Source: Gymnopilus junonius (taxonomy: Eukaryota > Basidiomycota > Agaricomycetes > Agaricales > Galerinaceae). Taken from it: a stretch of 64,000 bases of DNA. This document shows, piece after piece, positions 45,560 to 57,730 of this stretch; within the stretch, counting starts at the first letter, position 1; each line of letters opens with the position of its first letter. The DNA lies in the NCBI GenBank assembly GCA_015501075.1, contig JADNYJ010000018.1, positions 248,001 through 312,000 of the forward strand, read 5' to 3'. Under the pieces are notes generated by a model, which was not told where the DNA came from, did not search any database, and was given only the letters and a program-made list of their open reading frames with translations. The position numbers were made by a program, and so were the translations under genes.

Positions 45560-46897
45560 TCAATCCAATACGGCATATTTTTTCAAATGGAGAGGAATGC
45601 TTTGATCGAGTCCTTTGCTGGCGAGCCATTTCTTGGAAAAAAGTCGACTTTGGTAGCGGTAAGCCCCATCACACAGAATAGTAACGATGGTGGAACCTGA
45701 GGGTAAATAATAGAATGCAAATGTTATCTTGTAAGTGGAATGCATTTACCTGGACCAAAGCGTTGGGCAAGCTCAACTGCGGCAACAACATTAAGAGCAG
45801 AACTAGCGCCAAGATACAACCCTTCGGTGTCAAGCAGTTCGTACAACATAGCGATAGACTTAGAGTCCGGAACAGTAAAAGCACCCGATAGGTCGTTCAC
45901 AAAAGTAGCAAGGTTGTCAGTAATACGACCTTGGCCAATTCCTGCACAAGGTAATCGATATGATGTCGAACAGAGATATTGAAGTCGTACCTTCCGTGAT
46001 AGAACTTCCTGACCTTTCCACCAATTTGCCTTCACTTGTGACATAACTCGTCAAAACGCTTCCCGGAGGATCAGCCAGCCAGATTTGCACTTTGCTACCG
46101 CTCTTCTCTTTCAAATATTTGCCAATACCAGCCAATGTGCCACCTGTCCCTGTGGCACAGACAAAACCGTCTATTTCGCCATGTGTCTGCTCCCAGATCT
46201 CAGGGCCGGTAGAAAGGTAGTGCGCATTCGCATTTGCAGTATTATCAAACTGGTTGGTCCAAATTGCATTACTAATGTTTTGCGCAAACTCTCGCGCCTG
46301 ATGATTGTAATTTCGGGGATTGTCAAACGGCACTGCAGGGACAGGACGGACATCTGCTCCAAGCATGCGGAGAAGATCTATTTTTTCTTGACTCTGGACA
46401 ATGCGTTAGCCCTTGAAAGAGCGCAATAGCATCATAAAAAATACCTGGGTGTCAGGCATGTAAATCACACAATTATAACCTTTGGCCCTACAAACGTGAG
46501 CGAGGCCAATACCGGTGTTCCCCGCTGTGCCCTCAACGACAGTGCCACCCGGTTTAATGCTACCGAATGTCAGCATTAGAAGTGAAAGAAACGAAGTGGC
46601 TCGCACAGTCCTCGCTCTTCGGCATCACGGACAAGTCCAAGGGCAGCCCTGTCTTTGACACTGCCTCCAGGATTCTGAAATTCTGCCTTCCCAAATATTT
46701 TAGAACCAGTCTTTTCGGATACGGATTTTAAATATATCTAGGAGTCCGAAAAACACCGTAAGAGTTTCAATTGGACGATCCAGAGGAGCCAGGCTTACAA
46801 GAGGTGTATTGCCTATAGCTGCGCTGAATCCCTGAACATATGAATGAGAAGAGAAGAACCTTGCTCCAGAGACATGCCGTAGTGGTGAAATCATCAT
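45560..46897 (-). CDS. Mitochondrial cysteine synthase-like PLP enzyme (Mcy1-like)
   Basis: Start ATG 46895-46897; the N-terminus [20 protein letters not shown] is basic and hydroxylated, a likely mitochondrial presequence. Pyridoxal-phosphate enzyme signatures of the cysteine synthase/CBS class: [32 protein letters not shown] with the Schiff-base lysine, [20 protein letters not shown] (PLP phosphate/substrate loop), [20 protein letters not shown], and [20 protein letters not shown]. The end is [23 protein letters not shown] in the middle and [18 protein letters not shown] at the C-terminus. It resembles the mitochondrial paralogue of yeast, whose exact reaction is less settled than that of bacterial CysK. 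The usual substrate would be O-acetylserine and sulphide. Exon ends were only partly fixed. Confidence 0.85.
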
Positions 46898-47272
46898 TGC
46901 AGTTGGAAAACTTCCACGTTCAGCAGACACTACTGTTACGTAACATCACTACACAGGGGTCAAGTGAAGCTTAAGTGCTTTATATTTTATGAGCTTGTAG
47001 GAAAATCTGACCTACGTGTACATGGTACAAGCAAATCTGCATAAAAGAGAAAGTAAGGTCGAAGTAAGGTATTAGTTATCAGTCAAGAAAGTCATTGACA
47101 AGGTCACAGAACGAATGTCTGTTTACACCTTACTAATGGGAGGGGGCATGCATTGTGTGGGACCGAAAGAAAGTTATATGGGTATTCGACAGAGAGAAAA
47201 TTGGTATAGAAAATGGATCTGATATGGGCGAACAACCCTCGCGCATTCAGCATATCTATCAAAGTGGAAATT
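46898..47272. other. Intergenic region between cysteine synthase and ARF1
   Basis: About 375 bp between the start of the cysteine synthase gene and the stop of ARF1, both minus strand. It should contain the cysteine synthase promoter. Nothing else recognised. Confidence 0.4.
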
Positions 47273-48111
<839 letters not shown>

Positions 48112-48343
48112 GATTAAGCAGTTTCTGTAGTAGTAAAGAACGACGTGTCCACAAACGGTGACGAAATTTTAAGAAAATAGAGATGGAAGCAGTCAGAACG
48201 TCGTTCAGAAATTAGAATGCAGACACGACTTGTACAGAATGTTAAACACCAATCACGTGAATATATATATATAAATACTCTCCATTTATGAATTATTATA
48301 ATGTACAGAATACAAGAAACAGTGACATGGATAGTATACTCTC

Positions 48344-50452
48344 TCAAGGATTCGGTGAATGACTCTGACTAAACACTTTCAACCAACCATCTCCCATGTC
48401 TTGTTTCAGCGATTCAATTCTCTTCCTATAAGCATCCATGTTATTCGCAGAGTCATCATTCCGCGAACGCATAGTCGACGGTTCAAAGGAAGACGCACTG
48501 ACTCGAGTTCGACGTTTTTCAGATTTTGACGGAGAAATGCTAGAACCAGGACCTGCAACTTCGCTCAGAGGCGTAGAATCCTCAATTAGAGCGAATAGGG
48601 GTGAAGGAGCTACACTGATGCAATCCGTTCTATGTCGACTGTGATGTCGGCCTGAAGTTTCCGATCGTACTGCATGCCATGGAACCTGAGTCTCTTGCGC
48701 GGATTGTTCAGGAGCATCACCATCGGGTTCTCTTGCTTCCCAAATATTCCCGTATGATTGTTGATTCGGGTTAGTCTGTGGATTCCTATCTAGCAAAGTG
48801 TGCTGTGCCTTTGTATCATCCCTAAATATTGTTCGCGAAGGGGATCCAAATTGCAATCCTCGGTCACCATCGTTTCCCCCAAAATCAACAATGCGTTTCA
48901 ATTTCTTGCGCTTCTGGCCAACACTGCTTACATTCACAGGAAAAGAAGGATCATGAGACGGCGTTGACGACGCTACATCTGAATGTTGTGTCTTGGGTGC
49001 ACGGGAGTGCTCAATAGATATAACAGGTGCGGAGGATGTGGATTGGGTGGCAATAGAGGGGAATTGATCTGGCAGGGCGAGATTTCGCTTCTCGTACAAG
49101 CTAGGATAACTGCCTTCCAAACGGATTTCCTTGCCCTCTTTTGAGAAATAGCTGAAACAGGTCACTCGGAAATCCTCCTCCACTTGCATGAAAGGGTTAC
49201 CGTCCACCCAAAGCTCTGATAAGTTGGGTAAAACAGACAATCTGCCAATTTCTAGACTCTCTTCAAGCATATTGTATCGCAAATCAATGCGTTCAAGAGC
49301 CAAAAGGCGGTCAAGCCCGCACAGGGACTCTAGTCGATTGTGGGCCAAATTGAGATAGAGAACTTGACCAAGGCTAAGAAAAATGCCTTGAACAGAGTCA
49401 ATCAAATTGTCCGAGATATTCAGGCTGACAAGGTTGGTGAGCTCGCCAAGTCCAGGGGGAATGGAAACGAATAAATTGGAGGAAAGATCTAGATGGGTGA
49501 GGGAGGTTAGATAAGGCAGTATCTCATAGGCGAAGGAGGTTAACGAGTTGTCCGGTAGGTAAAGGTGTTTCAAAGACGACCATTTTGACCAAGGAAGTAG
49601 AGCTGAAGGGGTTGACTGCGTTCCATCCTCTACTCTTGGACGCTCTTGCAGTTGGCCACCGACATCCAGGAGCTGTGATGACAGTGCAATCGGTTGCTGG
49701 GTGGGTGTTAACTTGGGCTGGGAGTGCAGTGAATTTGGTCCATATCTGCGAGCCTGATCTTGGATGACGGCTCCCAAGAGGATCTGGGATATGTCGTCCA
49801 ACCCACTTCTCTTGACTTTGAGACTCCTTAAGGAATCTGCCATGCGATCCCAACCAAGCAATGTACGAGGGTCGATATCTTCACATTCTAGCCGTTGTAA
49901 ATTTTTGAAGATATCCAGAGGAACGGCAGTTTGGCCAGTGGTGTCTTCAAGGAGTTCAGCGACAACTTTTTGACTCGGCGCATGGATGGACAGGGCAGGA
50001 ATCTTGGTGAAGCTGCTATAAATGTATTTCAGTTCACCTTCTATCGAAGAAGGGTCATAGGCAGTCCACCAACTTCCACTCAGAGAAAAATTTGAGACCA
50101 GAGACAGAGAAGAACGTAGAGAGGTCAAAGAAAGTGTTTCGGGGTCTTTCTGAACCGGAAAGATGTGAAGATAGGACATTGGGCGAGACGGTGAGTGAAC
50201 GGGCACATCGAGAGAGCCGACCTGGAAGCCGATGGCCTCCAAACGAATGAGGATGTAGAAGAGATGGTGGGTGTCTGTTGAGAGGGCAACAGGTTTGTTG
50301 GAAGGGGTCGATAGAGGCCAGGAAAAAGAAAACCGGTCGGGAGCAGATTTGATCTTGCGACGAAGAAAAGCAGACTCTGCGAGACCTTTCTCGTTGGTGC
50401 GAATGAAAGTGGCCAGACGACGAATGTAATCGTCCCCAGCCTCCTTCTCCAT
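48344..50452 (-). CDS. Leucine-rich-repeat protein of unknown function
   Basis: One uninterrupted frame of 702 aa, unusual among its intron-rich neighbours. ATG at 50450-50452. N-terminal part (about 290 aa) has no clear match, but includes GSWWTAYDPSSIEGELKYIY. A run of leucine-rich repeats at about residues 290-430 follows: WSSLKHLYLPDNSLTSFAYE, LPYLTSLTHLDLSSNLFVSI, LTNLVSLNISDNLIDSVQGI, VLYLNLAHNRLESLCGLDRL and LALERIDLRYNMLEESLEIG, capped by LSELWVDGNPFMQVEEDFRV. The C-terminal 250 residues are disordered with KKLKRIVDFGG and many Ser/Pro. The LRR cap and overall order recall fungal relatives of STK11-interacting protein or nischarin, a guess only. Likely a cytosolic scaffold. It is divergent from RAD23 with 97 bp between starts. 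Confidence 0.75.
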   Translation of the reverse strand: MEKEAGDDYIRRLATFIRTNEKGLAESAFLRRKIKSAPDRFSFSWPLSTPSNKPVALSTDTHHLFYILIRLEAIGFQVGSLDVPVHSPSRPMSYLHIFPVQKDPETLSLTSLRSSLSLVSNFSLSGSWWTAYDPSSIEGELKYIYSSFTKIPALSIHAPSQKVVAELLEDTTGQTAVPLDIFKNLQRLECEDIDPRTLLGWDRMADSLRSLKVKRSGLDDISQILLGAVIQDQARRYGPNSLHSQPKLTPTQQPIALSSQLLDVGGQLQERPRVEDGTQSTPSALLPWSKWSSLKHLYLPDNSLTSFAYEILPYLTSLTHLDLSSNLFVSIPPGLGELTNLVSLNISDNLIDSVQGIFLSLGQVLYLNLAHNRLESLCGLDRLLALERIDLRYNMLEESLEIGRLSVLPNLSELWVDGNPFMQVEEDFRVTCFSYFSKEGKEIRLEGSYPSLYEKRNLALPDQFPSIATQSTSSAPVISIEHSRAPKTQHSDVASSTPSHDPSFPVNVSSVGQKRKKLKRIVDFGGNDGDRGLQFGSPSRTIFRDDTKAQHTLLDRNPQTNPNQQSYGNIWEAREPDGDAPEQSAQETQVPWHAVRSETSGRHHSRHRTDCISVAPSPLFALIEDSTPLSEVAGPGSSISPSKSEKRRTRVSASSFEPSTMRSRNDDSANNMDAYRKRIESLKQDMGDGWLKVFSQSHSPNP

Positions 50453-50549
50453 GAACGTAGTGGTGAGGACTCGGCCTGCTTACAAATCAACATGACAAAA
50501 TAGAGATGTACTCGTAATCTACTCCTTTCATCCATTTCATCCAGCTACC
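50453..50549. promoter_or_regulatory. Divergent promoter LRR protein / RAD23
   Basis: 97 bp between start codons of the minus-strand LRR gene (50452) and plus-strand RAD23 (50550). No TATA box; very compact. Confidence 0.4.
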
Positions 50550-51995
50550 ATGAAGATTACCGTAAAGACCACCCAACAAAAGGTCTTCCAGGTGCGTTCT
50601 CTTTTTTTGTCATCTCTCCCTTCTCATTCTCGCCCAGGTCGATGTCGATGGTGCAGAGACCATTGCCGACCTCAAGACTAAGATCCAGCAATCCCAAGGT
50701 CATCCTGTTGCGGTGCAAAAGATAATCTACTCTGGTCGCTCTCTATCGCTTTTGTCTCGTTTTGCTTGCTCATACCCTCACAGGAAAGATCTTGACCGAT
50801 GACAAGTCTGTAGATTCTTGTGGCATCAAAGAGAAGGACTTCCTTGTTCTGATGGTGTCAAAGGTAGACTTGTTGCACTTCTCTATCATCTCTCCCCCTC
50901 ATCCTTGCCCTTCAGCCCAAACCGACACCTCCATCAACTTCTTCGACACCGGTTTCGGCGCCTGATTCATCGATTCCGGCCCCAGCGCCCCAATCCCCAG
51001 CACCTGCCTCATCCGCAGCTCCTGACGCCAGTCCTATCGTTCCTCAGAGTCAAAATGCTACCTCATCCGCTCCTCCTGCAGCTTTTGGTGATGTAAATTC
51101 TTTTCTTTCTGGAGAAGGCCTGCAAGCAGCTATCAGCAATATGGTGGAGATGGGTTTCCCCAGAGATCAAGTACTACGCGCAATGCGCGCCAGCTTCAAC
51201 AATGCCGATCGTGCTGTTGAATACCTTATGAATGTACGTGCCACTCGCCTAGCATTTGCTGTATCTAACTTATCTAACTTTATTGTAGGGGATTCCGCCT
51301 CACCTTGAGCCAGATGCGCCTCGTCAGCCAGCGGATTCCCCGTCTTCAATACCGCCTCAAGCACCTGCTACCTCTGTTGCAGCAACAACGCCCTTGAGTC
51401 AGTCCCAAGATCAACCCCAAAATCTTTTCCAGGTAATTCTACCTGTTTTACAATATTTGGATCCTTTGAGGGATATCTCATTATCCTGTGATAGTTGGCG
51501 CAACAGCAACAGCAGACAGGTAGTGGCGTGGCCACTGGTGGGCCTACTGCTGGAGGACATGGTGGACACCTCAATCTCGAAGCTTTGCGCGACAATCCTC
51601 AGATTCAGCAACTTAGAGAACAAGTCGCCCAAAATCCTGCCTTGATACAACCGTTGATCCAACAGCTTGCATCTCAAAACCCAGCAATGGCTCAAATGGT
51701 AGCACAGAATCCCGAGGCTCTTTTCCAACTTTTAGGTATAGGACTAGAAGAGGGCGACGATGGTGCCCAGATTCCTCCTGGTGCCCATGTTGTCAGCGTG
51801 ACGGAAGAGGAACGCGCTGCCATTCAACGAGTAGATGCTCATTATTTTGTTACTGTGTTTTTGATCTCACCATCTCTTGCACAGCTGGAGGCGCTCGGAT
51901 TTCCTCGACAAGCAGTTCTGGAAGCTTACTTCGCTTGTGACAAAAATGAAGAACTTGCGGCTAATTACCTCTTTGAAGGTGGATTTGACGATTAA
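50550..51995 (+). CDS. RAD23: Rad23, ubiquitin receptor of repair and proteasome
   Basis: Exons 50550..50591, 50638..50734, from 50784 and onward, ending TAA at 51993-51995. The four expected modules appear in order: ubiquitin-like domain (MKITVKTTQQKVFQVDVDGA, KILTDDKSVDSCGIKEKDFL), Pro/Ser/Ala-rich linker, UBA1 (LQAAISNMVEMGFPRDQVLR), a linker, the XPC-binding STI1-like domain (LEALRDNPQIQQLREQVAQN, PALIQPLIQQLASQNPAMAQ), and UBA2 at the C-terminus (LEALGFPRQAVLEAYFACDK). It shuttles ubiquitylated proteins to the proteasome and stabilises the Rad4/XPC damage sensor. The exon carrying LNLEALRDNPQ follows a Gln-rich stretch (AQQQQQTG). Domain order and lengths are normal. Confidence 0.93.
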
Positions 51996-52219
51996 TCTTG
52001 GCTTGGAGACATATTTTCGCATCGTAATGTTTTTGTCCTGTAGCTACTTAACTTCTTTTTTGAAAATGAAAGTTGAAAGCGGATTGTATCTTGTCCGAGA
52101 CTGCGAGTCATGTCACAAACAGATAAACTGAACTTCGTTGCCACAGCACAGCACTGCTTACAAACTTGTTGGCTCCCTCGCATTGCCACTGCTAGTATGT
52201 TTCTTCCGTCCCTTCTACG

Positions 52220-54719
52220 ATGAAAATTTTCTTCCTTTCTCAATTGCTCGTCGCTGTAGCAGTGGCCGGCGATGACCATTCGGGTTCTGGATCACCACTC
52301 TCCGTAACATCTTACGCTCCGTCTACCAACGTAGAATGTCCTGATCTGTCAACAACGTCTCTTATTCGCACTTTTCCTCCGCAAAACCAGACTCTTCATT
52401 CAGCCGAGAAAGCCTACGTTTCAACACGAGCAAATACAACGGTGCTTGCAGCTTGGAAAGACTGGCTTGGGGATGGCTCCTCTCTAGGATATAACCTTAC
52501 GGCATACACCGGCCCTTTTCCGTCGATTGGAATCGCCATTCCGGGGGGTGGGCTCAGGGCTGCGCAATACGGGGCAAGTTCTCTCCTGGCGTTGGACTCC
52601 AGGAATACGACGTCAAAAGGAGCAGGCACCGGAGGTCTCTTGCAAGTTGCATCGTATATCTCGGGTTTATCTGGTATGCATCAATTCGTTTTTTATTTGT
52701 ACTTTGTCTGATAGCTTTCATAAGGCGGCTCTTGGGTAACAGGCTCTTTGCTTTTCAACGATTGGCCAATGGCAGACGACTTAGTCTTCGGAAATGGCAA
52801 TGAACTTGATGGCTGGCTCTTGGATCTGCCTTTTGTAACACCTGATGGCGACAACTTGCTATCTGACAAAAACCAAGCTTTTTTTGGAAGCATCCTGTGG
52901 AGCGTCATTGCCAAAGCAGGCCAGGGAGTGTAAGCTAGTATGATCCTTGATGATTACTTTAGCCTCTGACCCTCCTAATACATATAGTGATACCAGTATC
53001 ACAGATGTATGGTCTCGTATGATATCGTACCATTTCCTCAACCAAACATCTCGTTCAAACTTCTTCACAAATGACTCCGCCCATGGTGCTGGTCAACTGT
53101 GGTCAAAAATACCACTGATACCTGCCTATCAAAATCTTTCAATTCCTTTTCCTATTATTGTTGCGGATTCAAGACCTGTTGGATCTAATTTAACAACAAT
53201 TCTTTCATTTGACTCTGTCGTATATGAGGTATGTATATATTGTCAGTTTCAACATGTGTTTACTTATACACACACTATCCCAAAGATTACCCCATTTGAA
53301 ATTGGTTCATATGATCCATTCCTTTCTTCTGGGATGAATCTGTCCTATGCAGGGACACATCTGGTCAAAGGAAAATCATCTAATGGTTCATCCTGTGTAA
53401 TGGGTTTTGACCAAGCGGGATTTATCATGGGAACAAGTGCTAGTCTTTTTAATGTAAGTTGTAAGCAATATCATACAATTGTAAATCTGATTATATATTT
53501 CAGCAAATCCTAGACTTTGCACACAATACTCTTTCACAATTTTCCGAAAGTGACAGCACTGGTCTTCTTTATCTTTTATCTCGCCAATTATCAGAAGTTC
53601 GTACAAGGGCAAATGATGTAGCCAATTGGCCCAATCCTTTTCAAGGATTGGCTAGCAGCAATTTTCAGGACACAAATGCTTCTTGGTTAGAGCTTATTGA
53701 TGGATCCTCTAATACAGAGAATATACCTTATGGTCCTTTATTTGTAAAGGCCAGAGGCTTGGATGTTATTGTTACACTTGAAGGCAGTGCTGATGATCCA
53801 ATTAATAATTGGCCAAAGTAGGTGTATTATACAAATCTTGAGGCTTTATACTGATGATGAAATTTACAGTGGTTCTAGTCTTATTGCTAGTTCAGATAGA
53901 CAACAAAATTTCTTGCAAATAACTCATCAGAAATTTCCACCTATTCCTTCTACTCCTGAAGAATTTATTGCAACAGGAGTAAATGCACGTCCAGCATTTT
54001 TTGGATGTGATCCATCATCCTCTGAAGATTATCCTTTGATCATATACCTTCCAAATGCACCACCACTGACAGGTAGCAATCCTGTTACAAAGTAAGTACT
54101 ATAGTTAACTTGTAGAATTGGTGATTAATGCTATTTATTGACAGTACACCTACTTTTCAGCTATCATACACTCAGCTTCATACACATTTATTTTTTGATC
54201 AGGTTTACTTCAACTTAATTTCAGGTTTTACTCCAAATGCAAATATTCCTGATCCTAACTGGGGAAAATGTTTACAGTGTGCAGCTTTTGATCGTGCTCG
54301 ACTTAAAGCCCAAACTACAATACCAAGATCTAGCTTTTGTTCTCAATGTTTTTCACAATATTGCTATAATCCTCAGGATCCACCTAGCAAAGCAGAATTG
54401 CCCAATAGAAAGCTGGTTTTTGTTGATCCTGACCCTCAAGGATTTGCCAAAGTTGAAACATTCTTCAGTAAAAACAAATTCAAGCTTATTGGTGGATTTC
54501 TTGGACTGCTGGTATTTATTGGAGTTTTATCATATTCAATGTAAGTCTGTTATTATTGTGTATAATATAAGGATTGCTAATCTAGAAAAAAGTTTTCTCT
54601 ACAAGAAATATTATACTCATAAAAAGTACAAGAAACTTGATGATTCTTCAAACATTCTTTTTGAAGAATTTACTGAAGACCCAAATTCAAAAAACATTAG
54701 GATGCACACCTTTATGTAG
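52220..54719 (+). CDS. Lysophospholipase / phospholipase B family, membrane-anchored
   Basis: Signal peptide MKIFFLSQLLVAVAVAG; exon 1 is 52220..52673 and ends inside the nucleophile elbow, so that SGLSGGSWVTGSLLF is split by an intron. Other family blocks: ECPDLSTTSLIRTFPPQNQT, IGIAIPGGGLRAAQYGA, FIMGTSASLFN with the upstream GFDQAG (active-site Asp), WPNPFQGL and FGCDPSSSEDYPLIIYLPNA. Several N-glycosylation sequons occur. In place of a GPI signal it has a helix near the end (FKLIGGFLGLLVFIGVLSYS) and probably a Lys-rich tail (YKKYYTHKKYKKLDDSSN); the final splice (donor 54541) is not settled because one acceptor gives a 31-nt intron and the other an early stop. The enzyme hydrolyses acyl chains from phospholipids and lysophospholipids. 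The last two thirds of the gene are AT-rich and nearly CpG-free, unlike its 5' end. Confidence 0.85.
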
Positions 54720-55275
54720 TATAATAATACTATTATGATGTTTAACTAAAACCTGTAGTTTCTGAAAAAAATAATTATCTATATAACAGATTGCAAGTAA
54801 AAATGTAAAGTAAAATATAATCAAGGGCTTGTGTAACAGAGTGTAGTTGCTGAACTTCATCCAGAGTAAAGAGATCAAGACTGAACTGTTATGATTTATC
54901 TCTTATTTATAGTTACTGACTCTTTTTTTCTGATTATTGTTTTACTCACTGTAGGACTATTCTTACTTGCACTCTTTTCTGATTGTTTCTCATATTATTC
55001 CTGATAATCATTTTTCTTGATCATTATTTATACTAGTATACATTTTATGTGGATAATATTTCTTTTCTTGATGATCATCCCTTCTGCTACCCCTGGTTTC
55101 ATTTCTAGTTTTATCTATTTATTACTCATTAATAGTAGTATATAAGTTATGATAACTACTATCATATACTTTACCTAGTTCTTGAAAATCTACTCTCTTG
55201 ACTAAAGAGATAAACTTGAATCTGAAGGCAATCTTCTATTGAAGATCATATTCTCATCTTAGCAGAGCATAAATT
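54720..55275. other. AT-rich intergenic stretch
   Basis: About 555 bp, very AT-rich and without CpG. Should hold the lysophospholipase 3' UTR. No gene seen; it ends directly at the left inverted repeat of the transposon. Confidence 0.5.
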
Positions 55276-55297
55276 TAGGGTTGCTGAAGTTCAGTTC
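55276..55297 (+). repeat. Left terminal inverted repeat of the hAT-like element
   Basis: 22 bp, pairs with 56900-56921 with one internal difference (T/C at the tenth base). Followed by subterminal CAGTTC repeats. Confidence 0.75.
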
Positions 55298-56339
55298 TGA
55301 ACCGACAGTTTGAACCTGAACTGGCTGAACTGGACCAACAGTTCAGGTTCAGTTCCAGTTCAGTCCAGCTGTGGGCTCAGTAGGTTCAGTTCTCAGTTCT
55401 CAGATTTCAAAATTTCTGAGAACCAGGTTTGAACTGGTTTGAACTGAACTTTTAGGTATCAATTTATCAATTTTTTTGGTCTCAAATGAGACACTAGAAG
55501 TCGAAATATTGAGTGTTTTGTGACTTGATGCTGTGTCAATGAGCAGTCTAAATTTGAGTCGGAGCTTGAAATGACTATCAGCCACATGAACTCTCACCCC
55601 ATCACTCCATCCACCTTCCATCCACCTTCCATCCACTCACCCATCCACCCTCATCTCCCTCTTCCTCTCATCATTTCACATTGCCCCTCCCTCAGATGAG
55701 GATGTGGGCTGGTACAGGTCCATAAGGTATGTTACAGAACATGCTCATGCATCCCACGAGCACATTCTGTCTCCCTATCTCCTCTTTGCTCACTTTACTA
55801 ACCTTGTCTTTCCTTTTAGAATGTTATAGGCTGACTGTTGAAGGATGGGGGGCTGAGATGCTGCAAGCAGGGACCCTTGAAGAGGGAGGCTGACTACATA
55901 TATCACAGGACATGCTCACAATGGATTCATGTGCACATTATTTCTCTTTTTTTCTTATTTGATGATGTACTAATGATGTTTCTTTGCTTTGTTAGACAGT
56001 ATTGGCCATCTAGCTGGCCCATTCCACCTCCCTCATTAGCAAGAGTGAGTTGGACATCAGGCACTGCTGCTGCTCTCATCCCCAAAACCACCACCACCTC
56101 TCTCACATTGAAGAGTGAGCCGGAGTTGACATGTTGACCCCCCTTCCTATGCTGCCACTGCCCTCCCCTCTGCTCTGCCACTTCAAACAGCATTGACCTT
56201 GGAGAATGGCCACCCCCCTCTATGTCATCTACCACTGTTGACTGTTGATACAACCCTACCACCCTCACCTTCAATCAACCAGCCAGGCTCACATTTGACC
56301 ACAATATGCCAATATGCTCAGTGCTCGCTGCCCACATTA

Positions 56340-56700
56340 TGACCTCTCAAGTGCCCCCACATCATCGTGGAACCCACCATGTCGATCCAAGGACCATCAC
56401 CATTGCACAGTATTGTTGTGGAGGCAACACATCCTCTTCAACACCTGTAGGGGTGCAGGGGACAAGAACAACACTAGACCATGAGAGGGCCCCCACAGCA
56501 GCATAGAAACCCACTGCATTGGTGTAGGAGCCATTACAACCACACAATGTCATTGTGGGGGCCACCATCACTGCACAATGTCATCTCGAGTGCCCCCATG
56601 TCAATGCAGAACCCACCACATCAGCGTAGGGGCCATTGCAACCCCCACAACATCATTGCAGAGGTGACCACCTCCCAGTGATGTTGTCTTGAGTACCCCC
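56340..56700 (+). repeat. Degenerate minisatellite inside the transposon
   Basis: Diverged tandem units built on words such as GTGCCCCCACATCATCGTGG, GAACCCACCA, GCGTAGGGGCCATTGCAACC and CACAATGTCATTGTGGGGG. Unit boundaries shift between copies; at least three recognisable copies of the GCCCCC...GAACCCACC core are present. Confidence 0.5.
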
Positions 56701-56899
56701 GTCCTCTTTCTTTACTTTTTAGACTACAATATAATTTATTTTTTCTCAAGTCTTGCAGTTCGCCAGTCCAAACTGGGAACTGGACAGAACTGAACTAAGA
56801 GAACCAGTTCTTTGAGGTTTGGTCCAGTTCCAGTTCAGTTCTGGCAAATTTATAAAAAGTTTGGTTCTTGGTTCTCAAAAATTGGTTGAGAACTGGACT

Positions 56900-56921
56900 G
56901 AACTGAACTTCGGCAACCCTA
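56900..56921 (-). repeat. Right terminal inverted repeat of the hAT-like element
   Basis: Reverse complement of the left terminal repeat with one difference, followed by CATAGATT, the near copy of the left flank. Confidence 0.75.
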
Positions 56922-57376
56922 CATAGATTAGAATACTGACTTTAGCAAGTGGTAAGCATATGACTCCCACCTCATTACATCTATTGATAATGTGATGAGC
57001 TAGCTCTTCTCTCCTTTACCACTCTCTTGAGGTGCTCAGTTGATGTCTGCATGAGTGCCCACTGTCCAGAGGCACTCACATCTTGATTTTGATACCATCC
57101 TCTGCCTTGTAGTTTGTGCTATGTACCTCTTTCAATGAAGAATTTCTGACAACCAGGCCAAGTGGTGAACAGCTCAACAAATGGGGATAGTGTAGCTCTC
57201 TGGGCATTGAGGACCTGCTGATGAGTTTTTCTTTATGCTTCCTTCATAATTATTTGCTGGTACTGCTCACCTCAACAACTCAGTGTCCAGAACCCACCCT
57301 GCTGATCTCATGGACCATACTACAGGTTCCTACTCTGCTTTCCTACCTACTGTGGATGCCCTGTCAGAGCCCAGTA
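56922..57376. other. Repeat-region spacer, no gene
   Basis: About 455 bp with no CpG at all in 57,001-57,376; no coding content seen. Confidence 0.4.
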
Positions 57377-57730
57377 ATAGGGTACCTATATGGTTACCTA
57401 TGAATTTTGCAATTTTACTATATTTATATGCTAAATATATCATTAATGATCCCAGATAACACACCTAATACAAGGGTATTAAGAGTAGGCAGTATGACCT
57501 CGTACTGGCCAACTAAAGATGGAGTGTCTATTATAAAACTACTACCAATAGTGCAACAGTAGTAACTGAGTAATGACCTGGGACTAGGTCTATTCAGTAA
57601 GCTCAGAGGTGTCTATAATGAAAGGTTACCAATGATCTAATGGGACCTAGTAATACACTCAAGTTATTAACTATCAAGAGGGGCATTGCAGATATGTGAT
57701 GATACCCAAGACCTGATAATAGTGTGAACC
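57377..57730 (+). repeat. LTR-like fragment, left arm of a large inverted repeat
   Basis: About 354 bp from ATAGGGTACC to GTGTGAACC, matching the reverse complement of 58,642-58,994 at roughly 85% by eye. The match stops abruptly at 57730, so this copy is truncated or solo. Differences between the arms are mostly transitions, many of them TG in one arm and CA in the other. Confidence 0.7.

Larger units (their letters stand above)
55276..56921. mobile_element. Non-autonomous hAT-like DNA transposon
   Basis: Left end TAGGGTTGCTGAAGTTCAGT, and the right end is the reverse complement of TAGGGTTGCCGAAGTTCAGT: one mismatch in the first 20 bases. The flanks are CATAAATT (55268-55275) and CATAGATT (56922-56929), 7 of 8 matching, the 8-bp target duplication expected of hAT elements. 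Both subterminal regions (55,285-55,460 and 56,755-56,905) are dense in GTTCAG/CTGAAC/GAACTG words in both orientations, as in transposase-binding subterminal repeats. The inside contains no transposase frame. It holds a CCATCCACCTT-type array at 55,608-55,660 and a degenerate minisatellite at about 56,340-56,700. Mobilisation would need a transposase from another locus. Confidence 0.75.

Noticed and set aside
43380..46897. P450 and cysteine synthase as a secondary-metabolite cluster
   Set aside because: No synthase, transporter or pathway regulator adjacent; the neighbours are housekeeping genes.
55838..56137. Frame inside the hAT-like element as a transposase
   Set aside because: No catalytic motifs or dimerisation domain; composition follows the local minisatellite.
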